DNA of 64,000 nucleotides. Origin: Pseudonocardia autotrophica. Lineage in GTDB: Bacteria; Actinomycetota; Actinomycetes; Mycobacteriales; Pseudonocardiaceae. Position 1 is the first letter of the stretch; every line of letters begins with the position of its first letter. Of this stretch, positions 1 through 9,714 are shown one piece after another. Position numbers and translations under genes: made by a program. Where the stretch lies: positions 2,790,001 to 2,854,000 of the forward strand of contig NZ_AP018920.1 in NCBI RefSeq assembly GCF_003945385.1, read 5' to 3'. The notes under the pieces were generated by a model, which worked only from the letters and a program-made list of their open reading frames with translations, made no database searches and was not told the DNA's origin.

Positions 1-1287
1 ACCGGCCTCGGCGCTGGAGGCATCGGCCTCGGCACGGGCACTCGCACGGGAGGCCTCGGTCCCGGTACCGGAGGTTTCGGCTCCGGGATCGGGGGCACCA
101 AGATCGCCGGTGCGACGGACCGGGCGTTCGGCCCGGAACGCGCCGCACGCCTCCAGCGCCTCCTGCAGCTCCGGTTCGGTCCGGCCGGATGCCTCGGCGA
201 GATCCCCGAGCACGGCACCCGCCTCCACCGAGGCGAGCTGCTCCGGGTCGCCGACCAGCACCAGCCGGGCGTCCGGGCGTACCGCCTCCAGCAATCGCGC
301 CATCATCGTCAGCGACACCATCGAGGTCTCGTCGACGACCACCACGTCGTGCGGCAGCCGGTTGCCGCGATGGTGCCGGAACCGGCCGGACGCGCCCCGC
401 GAGCCGAGCAGCCGGTGCAGGGTGGAGGCCACCGTGCCCTCGACGGCTGACCGGTCGTCGGGAGGCATGTGGGTGACCGCCTCGGCGACCGACTGGGTGA
501 GCCGGGCGGCGGCCTTCCCGGTCGGTGCGGCCAGCGCGACCCGCAACGGGGGGAGCCCCGGCCGGTCGGAGTGCAGGTCGTGCAGGACGCCGAGCAGGCG
601 GGCGACGGTCGTCGTCTTGCCGGTGCCCGGGCCGCCCGCGATCACGCTGACCGGGCGCAGCGCGGCGACCGCGGCGGCCAGCCGTTGCCGTTCCGCGCCG
701 GGATCGTCGAGCAGCCGGTCCAGCGCGGTGCGCAGCCGCTGTGGGTCCACCTGCGCGACCGGGCCGGAGCGGGCGACGAACTCGCGCCGCACCAGCTCCT
801 CCTCCTGCCAGTACCGCTCCAGGTAGAGCAGGTCGCCGAGCAGCCGCAGCGGCCGACCGGCCGGGGCGGCGTCACCGTCGGCGACCAGCGGGCTGGCCGC
901 GCAGGCGGCCCGCCACGTACCCGGCTCGGGCCACGGCAGCCCGGACACGTCGACGGTGATCTCGCCCTCGCCCGCGGTGGTCGACGCGACCGACCCGAGA
1001 TCGACACAGACCGAGCCGTTGCGGATCGCGCGCACCGCCAGCGCCGCGGCGAGCACCACCGGCTCGGGCTCCGCCGCCGCCGGATCGGCGGCGCCGACCG
1101 GGTCACCGCGTCCGCCGAGCCCGGCCAGCCGGCGCGCCACGTGCACGTCGCCGGGGGCGAGGACGTCGGCCTCGTTGAACACGGCGAGCACTCCGGCCGC
1201 GGTGCGGGCGGCCCGCGGGCCGTACGGGTCCCGCTCGGGTACCGCCGTCGCTCCCGCCGTCAGTCCGGACGTCGCTCCGGTCGTCAT
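1..1287 (-). CDS. recD: RecD, exodeoxyribonuclease V alpha subunit (C-terminus cut by window edge)
   Basis: RecD is the 5'-3' helicase subunit of the RecBCD double-strand-break repair complex. The 429 codons present contain an N-terminal RecD domain, a Walker A loop (GGPGTGKTTT), and the DExx-box VVVDETSMVS followed by LVLVGDPEQLASV (motif III). The ATG overlaps the recB stop by 3 nt (ATGA), so it is the last gene of a recC-recB-recD operon. The last residues before the edge are Ala/Ser/Glu/Thr-rich, which looks like a linker between helicase motifs. The gene is incomplete only because the window ends; the UvrD-like C-terminal motifs must lie outside. Family assignment is firm. Confidence 0.95.
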   Translation of the reverse strand, partial: MTTGATSGLTAGATAVPERDPYGPRAARTAAGVLAVFNEADVLAPGDVHVARRLAGLGGRGDPVGAADPAAAEPEPVVLAAALAVRAIRNGSVCVDLGSVASTTAGEGEITVDVSGLPWPEPGTWRAACAASPLVADGDAAPAGRPLRLLGDLLYLERYWQEEELVRREFVARSGPVAQVDPQRLRTALDRLLDDPGAERQRLAAAVAALRPVSVIAGGPGTGKTTTVARLLGVLHDLHSDRPGLPPLRVALAAPTGKAAARLTQSVAEAVTHMPPDDRSAVEGTVASTLHRLLGSRGASGRFRHHRGNRLPHDVVVVDETSMVSLTMMARLLEAVRPDARLVLVGDPEQLASVEAGAVLGDLAEASGRTEPELQEALEACGAFRAERPVRRTGDLGAPDPGAETSGTGTEASRASARAEADASSAEAG

Positions 1288-4200
1288 GTGCGGGCTCCGT
1301 CCAGCAGCTCCGACAGGTCCTCGACCAGCGCGGCCGGTGGCCGCCAGGCGAACACCCCGCACGGCGCGGCCAGCGGGGGAACACCGGTCACCGGGGTCGC
1401 CGGCCCGCACATGCCGCGCAGGAACAGATAGCCGACACCGCCCAGATGGCTCTCCGGGTCGTAGTCCGGCAACCGCCAGCGCAGGAAACGGTGCAGCGCG
1501 ACCGCGTAGAGCAGGGCCTGCAGCGGGTAGTGAGCGTCGCTCATGGCCTCGGCCATCCGGTCCGCGGTGTAGTGCGCCGCGGTGAGCGGCTCCCGCCCGC
1601 TCGGCCCCGCCGGGCCGAGCCAGTTCGTCTTGTAGTCGACGACCAGGTAGCGCCCGTCGACCCGCAGCACCGAGTCGATGCTGCCGGTCAGGTAACCGCG
1701 CAGCGGCTGCCCGGCCAGGTCGGGACCGTCGAGCCGGTCGGCGTAACCGTGCAGCGGGTCACCGGGCCCGATCCGGTTGCGGACGGCCGTGGCGAGCCCG
1801 GCGAGGGTGAGCAGGCCGGTCGGGGTGTCGCCGCCGCGCAGCGGCAGCTCGAAGTCGAGCTCGGAGAGCCGGTCGGCGGGGGCGAAGTCGGCGAGTGACC
1901 GGCCGGACGCGAGCGGGCCGAGCGGGGTGCGCAGCACCGGCACCAGCGCGTCGGCCAGTGCCTCGGGATCGACGTCGGCGGGCTGGCGGGTCAGCTCCGC
2001 GGTGACGTGGGCGACCAGCTCGGTGCGCAGCGCGTCGTCGCCTCGCGCGGCGACGGTCGTGTCGAGGTGTTCCAGGACGGCGTGCACCAGGGTGCCGAAG
2101 CCGGCGCCCATCGGCAGGTCCGCCATCGGCGACGGCACGGCGGCCGGATCGGGCCCCGGCTGCGGCCCGGTGGCCGCTGATCGCGCTCCGGCGGCCCCCG
2201 GCTGCGGCTCGGCAGCGCCCGATCGCGGCCCGGTGGTGACCGGCCCCGCGGGCCCACCGGCGGCCTCCGGCTCGTCGCGGATGCCCTCGACCTCGGGTTC
2301 GGTGAGCACCCCCGGCGTGCCCGCCGGTGCCTCGTCCGGTTCGTCGCCGAGCGGAATCCGGTGCGCGGCGTGCGCGGCCGCGGTGAGCGCGGTGTAGGAC
2401 GTGCGCCGCCATGCCGTGTCCAGGCTGCGGCGGAACTCCGCGACCGCGGGCTGGTCGTCGTCCGGATCGGCGGGGCGGCGCACCGGCTCGCGATCGTGCA
2501 GGGTCTCCACGATCGCGCCGCTGCCGTCGAGCCGCTCCCGCAGGTACTGCAGAGCTACCGCGTCGCCGGGGACCTTCGCGGTGGTGGCCGGCTCGGCACC
2601 GGGCCCGCCGTGCCCGAGCAGGACCCGGTGCAGCGACGACGCCGCGGTGGTCGTCGCGGGCACCCACCAGGCGACGACCTGGCTGCACGCGCGGGTCAGG
2701 GCGACGTAGAGCAGCCGCAGGTCCTCGCCGGCCTCCTCGGCCTGGTGCAGCGCGGTGCGACCCGGCCGGTCCGGGCCGGTCGATCCGCCGACGTCGAGCA
2801 ACCGCCGCGGCCCGCCACCGGGGGCGGTGTCGTGGTACAGGAGCGGGTCGGGGGTGTCGTTGACCCAGCGGTCCCAGGCGAACGGCAGGTAGACGACCGG
2901 GAACTCGAGGCCCTTCGACCGGTGCACGGTGACGATCTGGACGGCGTCGGCGTCGGACTCGAGGCGCCTGCTGCGCTCGGCGGAGGTGTCCCGGGCGGCC
3001 TCGCCGATCCGGTGCCGCAGCCACTCGGTGAGGGCGGTCGGGCCGAGATGGCGCTCCAGCGCGGCCGAGTGCACGACCTGCCCGACGTGCCGCAGGTCGG
3101 TGAGGTCGCGCTCGCCGTCCGGCCGGGACAGCAGCCGCCGGGCCGGGGCGTACCGGGCGAAAACCGCCTCGGCCAGCGCGGCGACCCCGCGCTCGGCGAG
3201 CACCGTGTGCCAGCCGCGCAGGTCGGCACCGAGCGCGTCGACCAGCCGGTCGGCGTCGGGCCCGCAGAGATCGGCGACGGTGTGCCCGACGAACCGGGTC
3301 AGCGCCGCCGCCCGCAGCCGCAATGTCCGCTGCGGCTGCTCGACGGCCTCCAGCAGGGTGAGCCAGTCCAGCGCGGCCGGGGTGGTGAACACGCTGGTGC
3401 TGCCGGTCAGCACCGCGGGGACACCGGCCTGCGCGCAGGCGTCGCGGACCAGGACACCCTGCGCGTTCGTCCGGACCAGGACGGCGACCTGACCGGGGCG
3501 CAGCGGCTCGCCGTCGTAGGTCGCCGAGCCGGCGAGCAGCTCCGACAGGTCGGCGGCGACGTCGCGGGCCACGACCCTCCGTGCGCCGGGGGCCCGGCCC
3601 AGCTGCCGGCCGGTGAGATCGAGCCGGTCCCGGTCGACCAGGCGCAGCCGCAGCGGCGCGTCCCGCGGGGCGGTGAGCCTGCTCGTCGTGTGGTGCGCGT
3701 CGACCGGGTGCACGACGATCTCCGGGTCGCCCAGCGTGGCCTCGCCGAACACCCGCTCCAGGGCGCCGAGCAACGCCCGGTCGCTGCGCCGGTTGGTGGA
3801 CAGCGTGCGCCGCTCGGTCGCGGCAGCCCTGGCCTGCAGGTAGCTGTGCACGTCGGCCCCGCGGAACGCGTAGATCGCCTGCTTGGGATCGCCGATCAGT
3901 ACCAGCGTCGTGCCGGGCGCCGAGTGGAAGGCCAGCGACAGGATCTCCCACTGCAGCGGATCGGTGTCCTGGAACTCGTCCACCAGGACCACCGAGAAGC
4001 GCGACCGCAGCCGCTCCCGGGCCGCCGGACCGCGCAGCGGGTCGCGCAGCGCCTGGGCCAGCCGGGTCAGCATGTCGTCGTAGCTGTAGATCCGCAGCCG
4101 CCGCTTGCGGGCGTCGACCTCGCGCCGCACGGCGGTGGCGAAGCCGTGCCGCACCGCCGCGACGGAGCGTGGATCGGCGTCGCGGGGCTCCAGCTCGGCC

Positions 4201-4799
4201 TGCGGGTCGGCGACCGCGCGGCGGGCCAGCGCGAGTGCCTCGGCGCGGGTGAAGGCGGGCCGCCCGGCATCCGGGTTTGCGTACTTGCGGACGTAGAAGT
4301 CGTCGACGACCTCGGTGACGACGTCGTCGACGTGCTCGACGAACTCGGCCTCCGGATCGTTGTCGCCGGCCACCCCGAGCCCGGCCAGCATCTGCATGCA
4401 GAACTGGTGGGTGGTGGCGATCGTGGCCGCGTCGAACGACGCCGACGCCTCCGCCAGCCGGGCCCGCCGCCGCTCGACGTCGGCCGGGTCGCCCGCGGCG
4501 AGCAGCGCGACTACCGGATCGGTGTCCGGCACGGCCGCACCGGCGAGCACCGCGGCGAGCGCCCGCTCGGTGCCGACCAGCCGCTCCCGGACCCGTTCCC
4601 GCAGCTCCTGGGTGGCGTCGCGGCCGAAGGTGACCAGCATCAGCCGGTCCAGCCCGGCGATCCCCTCGGCCACGTAGCGGGTGGCCAGCGCGGCGATCGT
4701 GTAGGTCTTCCCGGTCCCGGCGCTGGCCTCCAGCACGACGGTGCCCTCGGGCAGCGGCCCGTCGACGGAGAAGGTCGGGGCGGAGAGAACGGCGGTCAC
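1284..4799 (-). CDS. recB: RecB, exodeoxyribonuclease V beta subunit
   Basis: RecB is the 3'-5' helicase and nuclease subunit of RecBCD. The 1171-residue product shows Walker A EASAGTGKTYT near residues 24-34, motif Ia (LMLVTFGRDATQELRER), Walker B VDEFQDTDPLQWE, motif III GDPKQAIYAFRGAD, and the RecB nuclease signature LVVDYKTNW close to the C-terminus with the upstream GSIDSVLRVDG strand. I place the start at a GTG overlapping the recC stop (GTGA) instead of a more upstream ATG inside recC. A low-complexity Gly/Ala/Pro linker between helicase and nuclease parts contains a 2x14-residue repeat. Length fits the family. Confidence 0.96.
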   Translation of the reverse strand: MTAVLSAPTFSVDGPLPEGTVVLEASAGTGKTYTIAALATRYVAEGIAGLDRLMLVTFGRDATQELRERVRERLVGTERALAAVLAGAAVPDTDPVVALLAAGDPADVERRRARLAEASASFDAATIATTHQFCMQMLAGLGVAGDNDPEAEFVEHVDDVVTEVVDDFYVRKYANPDAGRPAFTRAEALALARRAVADPQAELEPRDADPRSVAAVRHGFATAVRREVDARKRRLRIYSYDDMLTRLAQALRDPLRGPAARERLRSRFSVVLVDEFQDTDPLQWEILSLAFHSAPGTTLVLIGDPKQAIYAFRGADVHSYLQARAAATERRTLSTNRRSDRALLGALERVFGEATLGDPEIVVHPVDAHHTTSRLTAPRDAPLRLRLVDRDRLDLTGRQLGRAPGARRVVARDVAADLSELLAGSATYDGEPLRPGQVAVLVRTNAQGVLVRDACAQAGVPAVLTGSTSVFTTPAALDWLTLLEAVEQPQRTLRLRAAALTRFVGHTVADLCGPDADRLVDALGADLRGWHTVLAERGVAALAEAVFARYAPARRLLSRPDGERDLTDLRHVGQVVHSAALERHLGPTALTEWLRHRIGEAARDTSAERSRRLESDADAVQIVTVHRSKGLEFPVVYLPFAWDRWVNDTPDPLLYHDTAPGGGPRRLLDVGGSTGPDRPGRTALHQAEEAGEDLRLLYVALTRACSQVVAWWVPATTTAASSLHRVLLGHGGPGAEPATTAKVPGDAVALQYLRERLDGSGAIVETLHDREPVRRPADPDDDQPAVAEFRRSLDTAWRRTSYTALTAAAHAAHRIPLGDEPDEAPAGTPGVLTEPEVEGIRDEPEAAGGPAGPVTTGPRSGAAEPQPGAAGARSAATGPQPGPDPAAVPSPMADLPMGAGFGTLVHAVLEHLDTTVAARGDDALRTELVAHVTAELTRQPADVDPEALADALVPVLRTPLGPLASGRSLADFAPADRLSELDFELPLRGGDTPTGLLTLAGLATAVRNRIGPGDPLHGYADRLDGPDLAGQPLRGYLTGSIDSVLRVDGRYLVVDYKTNWLGPAGPSGREPLTAAHYTADRMAEAMSDAHYPLQALLYAVALHRFLRWRLPDYDPESHLGGVGYLFLRGMCGPATPVTGVPPLAAPCGVFAWRPPAALVEDLSELLDGART
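2150..2235 (-). repeat. 42-bp in-frame duplication in the RecB interdomain linker
   Basis: Two adjacent 14-codon units encode TGPRSGAAEPQPGA and AGARSAATGPQPGP. They sit in the Gly/Ala/Pro-rich linker before the RecB nuclease domain, so length change here should be tolerated. Both units stay in frame. This is probably slippage-derived and not functional on its own. Confidence 0.7.
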
Positions 4800-7700
4800 G
4801 GCGCGTCCTGCCTCTCGTGGTCGAGCAGCGGTGCCCACAACCGGGTCGCGAGCGCGCCGAACCGGGTCGGCTCGGCGGCGTCACCGGGCTCCTCGCGGAC
4901 CAGCAGCGGGGCACCGGGGCCGCGGACGAAGGCGTGCGCGGCATCGTCGCGCTCGAACCGGGACCACTCGGCGTCGGCCGCGGCCAGCGCGTTCGCCGGG
5001 ACCACCCCGCGGGACCGGTTGCGGGCGTACACGGCGGCCGCGTCGGTCGGCAGCGGCAGCGGCTCGCGCAGCCCGTCCCGGCGCAACGACACCAGATCGG
5101 CCAGCACCTGACGTGCCCGCGCCGGATCGACCGGCCCGAGTGTGGACCGGGCCGGCCCGCCGCTGCCCCGGCCGATGGTCACGGCCGTCCAACGGCGGCC
5201 GGGGTGCGCGGCGGTCAGCGCCAGCAGCTGCACCCACGCCCGGAGCCGCTGCTTGGCCTTGAGCCGCGAGTACTCCACCCGCACGACGACGTCGCCGTGC
5301 AGCCCGGGAACGGTGCCGGTCACGGTGGCCCCGTCCAGCTCCGCCACCAGGTCCTGGGACCCCGGCGCGCCGGTGCGGACCGCGGTGGCCAACGCGACCA
5401 GCGGCTCCACCCGCCCGCCGACGTCGGTCAGCACCCGGCGCCCGATCCCGCCCGGCGGCAGATCGCCGCGCAGCGTCTCGGCCCGGGCGACGGCCTGCGG
5501 CGGGGCCCCGGCGACCCGGTCGGCGAGCAGCCGGTCCCCGATCCGCCAGGTGCCCAGACCGTCGAGCTCGACCGGCAGCGCGTCGTCGGGTTCGGCGTTC
5601 TCCTGCGGTGGCAGCACCCGCACCCGCTGCCGCAGGAACGCCCGCACCGGGTGCTCGACGAAGGCGATCAGATCGTCGAGCTCGACCGGGTCGTCCGGGC
5701 TCTCCGGGGCCGGCAGCGGCGCCGGCGGGAACAGCGGCACCGCCGCTCGCGGGCCGGCGGCCATCTCGGCCCCGGCCAGCGCCGCCCGGTCGAAGCTGAA
5801 CGGCCCGTCGGCGAGCAGCTCACCGGGCCGGAAGTTCCGCCGGTCGAACGGCTGCAACGGGTGCCGGGCGCGCAGCGCCTCGGACGCCCGCCCCACCGGG
5901 ACCTGCACGCAGGCGTCGATCGCGTCGCACAGCTCTCCGACCGGCACCGACGGCGGCCGGTCCGCGCCGGTCCGCTCGTCGGCCCCGGAGCTGACCACCA
6001 CCAGGTGCCGGGTGGCCGAGCAGATCGCGTCGAGCAGCAGCTGGCGGTCCTCGCCGCGCGGGTCCCGCTCGCCGACCACCGGATGGCGGGCGAGCACGTC
6101 GTCACCGTCCGGGGCGCCCGCCCGGGGGAACACCCCGTCGTCGCAGCCGAGCAGGCAGACCACCCGGTGCGGGACGGCGCGCATCGGGACCAGGGTGGCG
6201 ACGGTGAGCGTGCCGGTGCGGAAGTTCGCCCGGCTCGGCCTGCCGCGCAACCGCTCCGCGAGCAGGCCGCGGACGTCGGGAAGGTCGAGATCGACGCGCC
6301 CGGCCTGCGGGCCCGCCGACTGCAGCACGTCGGCCAGCTCGGCCCGGGCCTGCCCGGCCTGCCAGGCGTCGGCGGGAGTGGTGTCGGTCAGCGCGGACAG
6401 GCCCTCGGTGAGTGCGGCGACCCAGTCCGACAGCGGCTGCGGCCCGCGCAGCGCGGCGAGCACGGTCGCCAGCCGGTCGACGATCTCGGCCAGCCTGCCG
6501 ACCAGGTCGACATCGGAGGAGTCGACCTCGTCGAGCGGCAGCGCGCTGCCCAGCCAGGCCGGTGCGCCGGGTGTCTCGGCCATCGCGACGCCGAGGAGCA
6601 GCCGGTCCAGCCCGGACCGCCAGGTGTTCTGCTCCACCCCGTCGAGCCGGTAGGGGGCGCGGTGCGCGGCGTCGAGCCCCCAGCGCACCCCGGCGGCGGT
6701 GACCAGCTCGGAGATCCGCTCCAGCGCGTCGTCGTCGAGCCGGAAGCGGCGACGGACCGGGCCGGATGCGATCAGGTCGAGCACCTGGGACGCCGTCAGC
6801 CGGGACCCGGCGAGCTCCAGCAGGGTCGACACCGTGCCCAGCAGCGGATTGGCCTGGCGCAGTGCCCGGTCGGCCAGCCGCACCCGCAGCAGGTGCCCGG
6901 GATGCAGCTCCTCGCGGGACGGGCCGGTGCCCTCGCCGCCCGGCTCCGGGGCCAACCCGAACGAGGCGGTGATCAGCGGTGCGAAGACCTCGATGTCCGG
7001 GCACATCACGATGATGTCGCGCGGTTCGAGCTCCGGATCGGCGGCCAGCAGCCCGAGCAGGACCTCACGCAGCACCTCGACCTGCCGGTCCGGGCCGTGA
7101 CAGGAGTGCAGCACGATGCTGCGGTCACCGGTGTCGAGCAGCGGGCGCTCGGCGGGCGGTGCCGGCGGCGTGTCGTCGCGCAGCGCGACCTGCACCCGCT
7201 GCAGCAGGGTCTCCGGCCCGGTCGGCCCGGTGGCGGGGTGGTGGGTGTCGGTGACGCCCGGCCCGGCCGCGGGCAGCCGCAGCGCCAGCTCCCGGACGTC
7301 ACGGCCCAGCGAGCGCAGCAACGGGTTGCGGACCAGCGCGGCGCTGCCGTCGGCGGCGCGCGCGGGGGGTTCGGCGGGGCGGCCGGTGCGGACCGCCTCC
7401 CACATCACGGGGGAGGGGTGCGGCAGCCACAGGTGCACGTCGCGGTGCACCGACAGCGCCTCCAGCACGGCGAGGTGCTCGGCGGCGAGCCGGGTCGGCC
7501 CGAACAGCGAGATCCGCCCGGGCAGCTCCCCGGGATCGGTCCCGTCGCGCAGCGCGGCCACCGCGTCGGCGAGCCGCTCCGCCGGCCCGGGCACACCCAG
7601 ACCGGACCGCAGCCGCCGCCACAGCTCCGGCTGCCAGGCCAGGTCCGGCGGGACGGCGTCGTCGCCGAGGGCCCAGGACCGCAGCAGCGCGGGCCGGTGC

Positions 7701-8242
7701 GTCGCGTACGAGCCGAACAACCCGGCCAGTGCCCTGGCCAGCGCGTAGCGGCGACCGTGCCCGCCCCGTTCCAGATGCGCGGCCAGACCGGCGAACCGAC
7801 CGTCGCCGGAGGCGACGGCCGTGTCGATCAGCTCGAGCAGCGGCCACACCGCACGACCCGGCGCCCACGGATCGCTGTCCGCCGTGCCGGCGGCGGTGTC
7901 GGTGCTGACAGTGCTGCCGGTGCCGGCAGCGTTGCCGGCAGTGCTGCCGGTGAGGGTCGCGGTGACCGACTCGACGACCTCGCCGAGCAGCGTGGCCGGG
8001 GACGGGAACCGCACGTTGGCGCAGATCCCGCCGCTGCCGTCGCCCGCGCCGAGCCGGTGCGAGAGCCGCTGCGCCAGCCACCGCTCCACCCCGCGCTCGG
8101 GGACCGCGACGATCTCGGGCTCGAACGGATCGGCACCGCCGGGTGCGGGATCGGCGAGCAGCCCGGCCAGCGCCTCGACGAGGGTGTCCGCGCGTTCGGA
8201 CCGATGCAGCTCCAGCACGCCCGGCACGTTATCGGCGAGCAC
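4796..8242 (-). CDS. recC: RecC, exodeoxyribonuclease V gamma subunit
   Basis: RecC is the Chi-recognition scaffold of RecBCD and has inactive helicase-like domains. The product is about 1148 residues and opens with the RecC hallmark LELHRSERADTLVEALAGLL. Later RecC features are IVLHSCHGPDRQVEVLREVL, DIIVMCPDIEVFAPLI, and VVCLLGCDDGVFPR. The start is uncertain by a few codons: the GTG used is the longest choice, and a second GTG six codons in would fit the family equally well. It is the first gene of recC-recB-recD and its stop overlaps the recB GTG by 3 nt. Confidence 0.95.
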   Translation of the reverse strand: MLADNVPGVLELHRSERADTLVEALAGLLADPAPGGADPFEPEIVAVPERGVERWLAQRLSHRLGAGDGSGGICANVRFPSPATLLGEVVESVTATLTGSTAGNAAGTGSTVSTDTAAGTADSDPWAPGRAVWPLLELIDTAVASGDGRFAGLAAHLERGGHGRRYALARALAGLFGSYATHRPALLRSWALGDDAVPPDLAWQPELWRRLRSGLGVPGPAERLADAVAALRDGTDPGELPGRISLFGPTRLAAEHLAVLEALSVHRDVHLWLPHPSPVMWEAVRTGRPAEPPARAADGSAALVRNPLLRSLGRDVRELALRLPAAGPGVTDTHHPATGPTGPETLLQRVQVALRDDTPPAPPAERPLLDTGDRSIVLHSCHGPDRQVEVLREVLLGLLAADPELEPRDIIVMCPDIEVFAPLITASFGLAPEPGGEGTGPSREELHPGHLLRVRLADRALRQANPLLGTVSTLLELAGSRLTASQVLDLIASGPVRRRFRLDDDALERISELVTAAGVRWGLDAAHRAPYRLDGVEQNTWRSGLDRLLLGVAMAETPGAPAWLGSALPLDEVDSSDVDLVGRLAEIVDRLATVLAALRGPQPLSDWVAALTEGLSALTDTTPADAWQAGQARAELADVLQSAGPQAGRVDLDLPDVRGLLAERLRGRPSRANFRTGTLTVATLVPMRAVPHRVVCLLGCDDGVFPRAGAPDGDDVLARHPVVGERDPRGEDRQLLLDAICSATRHLVVVSSGADERTGADRPPSVPVGELCDAIDACVQVPVGRASEALRARHPLQPFDRRNFRPGELLADGPFSFDRAALAGAEMAAGPRAAVPLFPPAPLPAPESPDDPVELDDLIAFVEHPVRAFLRQRVRVLPPQENAEPDDALPVELDGLGTWRIGDRLLADRVAGAPPQAVARAETLRGDLPPGGIGRRVLTDVGGRVEPLVALATAVRTGAPGSQDLVAELDGATVTGTVPGLHGDVVVRVEYSRLKAKQRLRAWVQLLALTAAHPGRRWTAVTIGRGSGGPARSTLGPVDPARARQVLADLVSLRRDGLREPLPLPTDAAAVYARNRSRGVVPANALAAADAEWSRFERDDAAHAFVRGPGAPLLVREEPGDAAEPTRFGALATRLWAPLLDHERQDAP

Positions 8243-8264
8243 CGACAGCGAACGCGCGGCCTCC

Positions 8265-9698
8265 TCACCAGCGGGACACGCCGTAGTCCTTCAGGAACAC
8301 GCCGTAGAACTCCTCGCCGCGCTCACCGGCGACGATCGGGTGATACACCCGGGCGGCGCCGTCGGAGAGGTCCAGCGGGGCGTGGAAGCCCTCCTCGGCC
8401 AGCCGCATCCGCATCGGGTGCGGCCGCTCGTCGGTGATCCATCCGGTGTCCACCGAGGTCATCAGGATCCGGTCGGTCGTGAACATCTCCTCGGCGCTGG
8501 TCCGGGTCAGCATGTTCAGCGCGGCCTTCGCCATGTTCGTGTGCGGATGCCCCGGGCCCTTGTAGCCGCGGCCGAACACCCCTTCCATCGCGGACACGTT
8601 CACCACGTACTTGCGGTGCGGCCCGGCCGCCGCCATCGCCGGGCGCAGCCGTGAGACCAGCACGAACGGCGCCGTCTGGTTGCACAGCTGCACCTCGAGC
8701 AGCTCGATCGGGTCGACGTGCTGGACGTGGTCGACCCAGCTGTTGACGGCGGCGGTGTCGGGCAGCAGCCCGCCGGCGTCCACCGCGGTGCCGTCCGCGA
8801 TCCGCTCCGGTGACGCCGACCGGGCGGTGACGGCGAGCGCCGCCAGGTCCGCCCCGGGCACCGCTCCGGCGAGCAGCGCCGGGTGCTCGCGCGCCGCGCT
8901 GGTGAACGACAGGATCTCCGGCAGCTCGCCGGCCGGCAGCGGCTCGGATTCGGCGGCCTCGATCGCGGCGTAGGAGCCGGGGGAGCGGCGCACCGTCTGG
9001 GCCGCGTTGTTGACCAGGATGTCCAGCGGTCCGGCGGCGGCGACCTCGTCGGCCAGCGCGACCACCTGACCGGGATCGCGCAGGTCCACCCCGACCACAC
9101 GCAGCCGGTGCAGCCACTCGGGGCTGTCGTCCAGCGCGGCGAACCGGCGCGCCGCGTCCCGCGGGAACCGGGTGGTGATGGTGAGGTGCGCGCCGTCGCG
9201 GAGCAGCCGCAGCGCGATGTACATGCCGATCTTGGCGCGGCCGCCGGTGAGCAGCGCCCGGCGGCCGGTGAGGTCGGTGCGGGCGTCGCGGTGCGCGTGG
9301 TGCGCGGCCGCGCACTTCGGGCAGAGCTGGTGGTAGAAGGCGTCGACGACGGTGAACCGGGTCTTGCAGGTGTAGCAGCCGCGGGCCCGGTGCAGCACGC
9401 CCGCGGTCGCGCCGCGGGCCGAGGAGACCAGCGGGATGCCCGCCGTCTCGTCGTCGGTCCGCCCGTCGGCGCCGGTCGCGGTCGCCGCGGTGACCGCGGC
9501 GTCGGACGCCCGTTCCTGCTCCCGCTTCTCGGCCCGCCGGCGCATCCGCACCGACTTCCAGATCCCGGCGGTCGCCCGGCGGACGCGGATCGCGTCCGGA
9601 TGCTCGGGCGGGAGCTCGTCGACCTGCGCGAGGACCTTCAGCGCGGTGGCGAGCTCGCCGGGGTCGATACCGTCGAGATCGTCGACACCGCTACGCAC
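8265..9698 (-). CDS. SDR-family oxidoreductase with an N-terminal zinc ribbon, catalytic Tyr absent
   Basis: The 477-residue product has three parts: a charged N-terminal ~130 residues, a four-cysteine zinc-ribbon (CYTCKTRF and QLCPKCAAAHHAHRD), and a Rossmann SDR domain. The SDR part shows GRRALLTGGRAKIGMYIAL for NAD(P) binding, VDLRDPGQ and ILVNNAAQTV. At the active site NVSAMEG supplies the Ser, but the usual YxxxK reads TNMAK, so Thr replaces Tyr. The GTG start follows GGAGG by a few bases. Substrate is unknown. The zinc ribbon suggests a protein or nucleic-acid contact. Related zinc-ribbon SDRs occur in actinobacteria, but I cannot name a proven reaction. Confidence 0.8.
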   Translation of the reverse strand: MRSGVDDLDGIDPGELATALKVLAQVDELPPEHPDAIRVRRATAGIWKSVRMRRRAEKREQERASDAAVTAATATGADGRTDDETAGIPLVSSARGATAGVLHRARGCYTCKTRFTVVDAFYHQLCPKCAAAHHAHRDARTDLTGRRALLTGGRAKIGMYIALRLLRDGAHLTITTRFPRDAARRFAALDDSPEWLHRLRVVGVDLRDPGQVVALADEVAAAGPLDILVNNAAQTVRRSPGSYAAIEAAESEPLPAGELPEILSFTSAAREHPALLAGAVPGADLAALAVTARSASPERIADGTAVDAGGLLPDTAAVNSWVDHVQHVDPIELLEVQLCNQTAPFVLVSRLRPAMAAAGPHRKYVVNVSAMEGVFGRGYKGPGHPHTNMAKAALNMLTRTSAEEMFTTDRILMTSVDTGWITDERPHPMRMRLAEEGFHAPLDLSDGAARVYHPIVAGERGEEFYGVFLKDYGVSRW

Positions 9699-9714
9699 GC
9701 CTCCAGTCTAGGAG

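Noticed and set aside
1..1287. Truncated recD pseudogene
   Set aside because: The frame is open to the window edge and motifs are intact; the cut is only the window boundary.
2361..5111. 916-codon plus-strand frame opposite recB
   Set aside because: Antisense shadow with biased composition; recB motifs on the other strand are decisive.
4817..8437. Very long open frame on the plus strand opposite recC
   Set aside because: It is the antisense shadow of recC in GC-rich DNA: Arg/Gln/Gly/Pro-rich, no domain and no ribosome site, while recC has clear family motifs.
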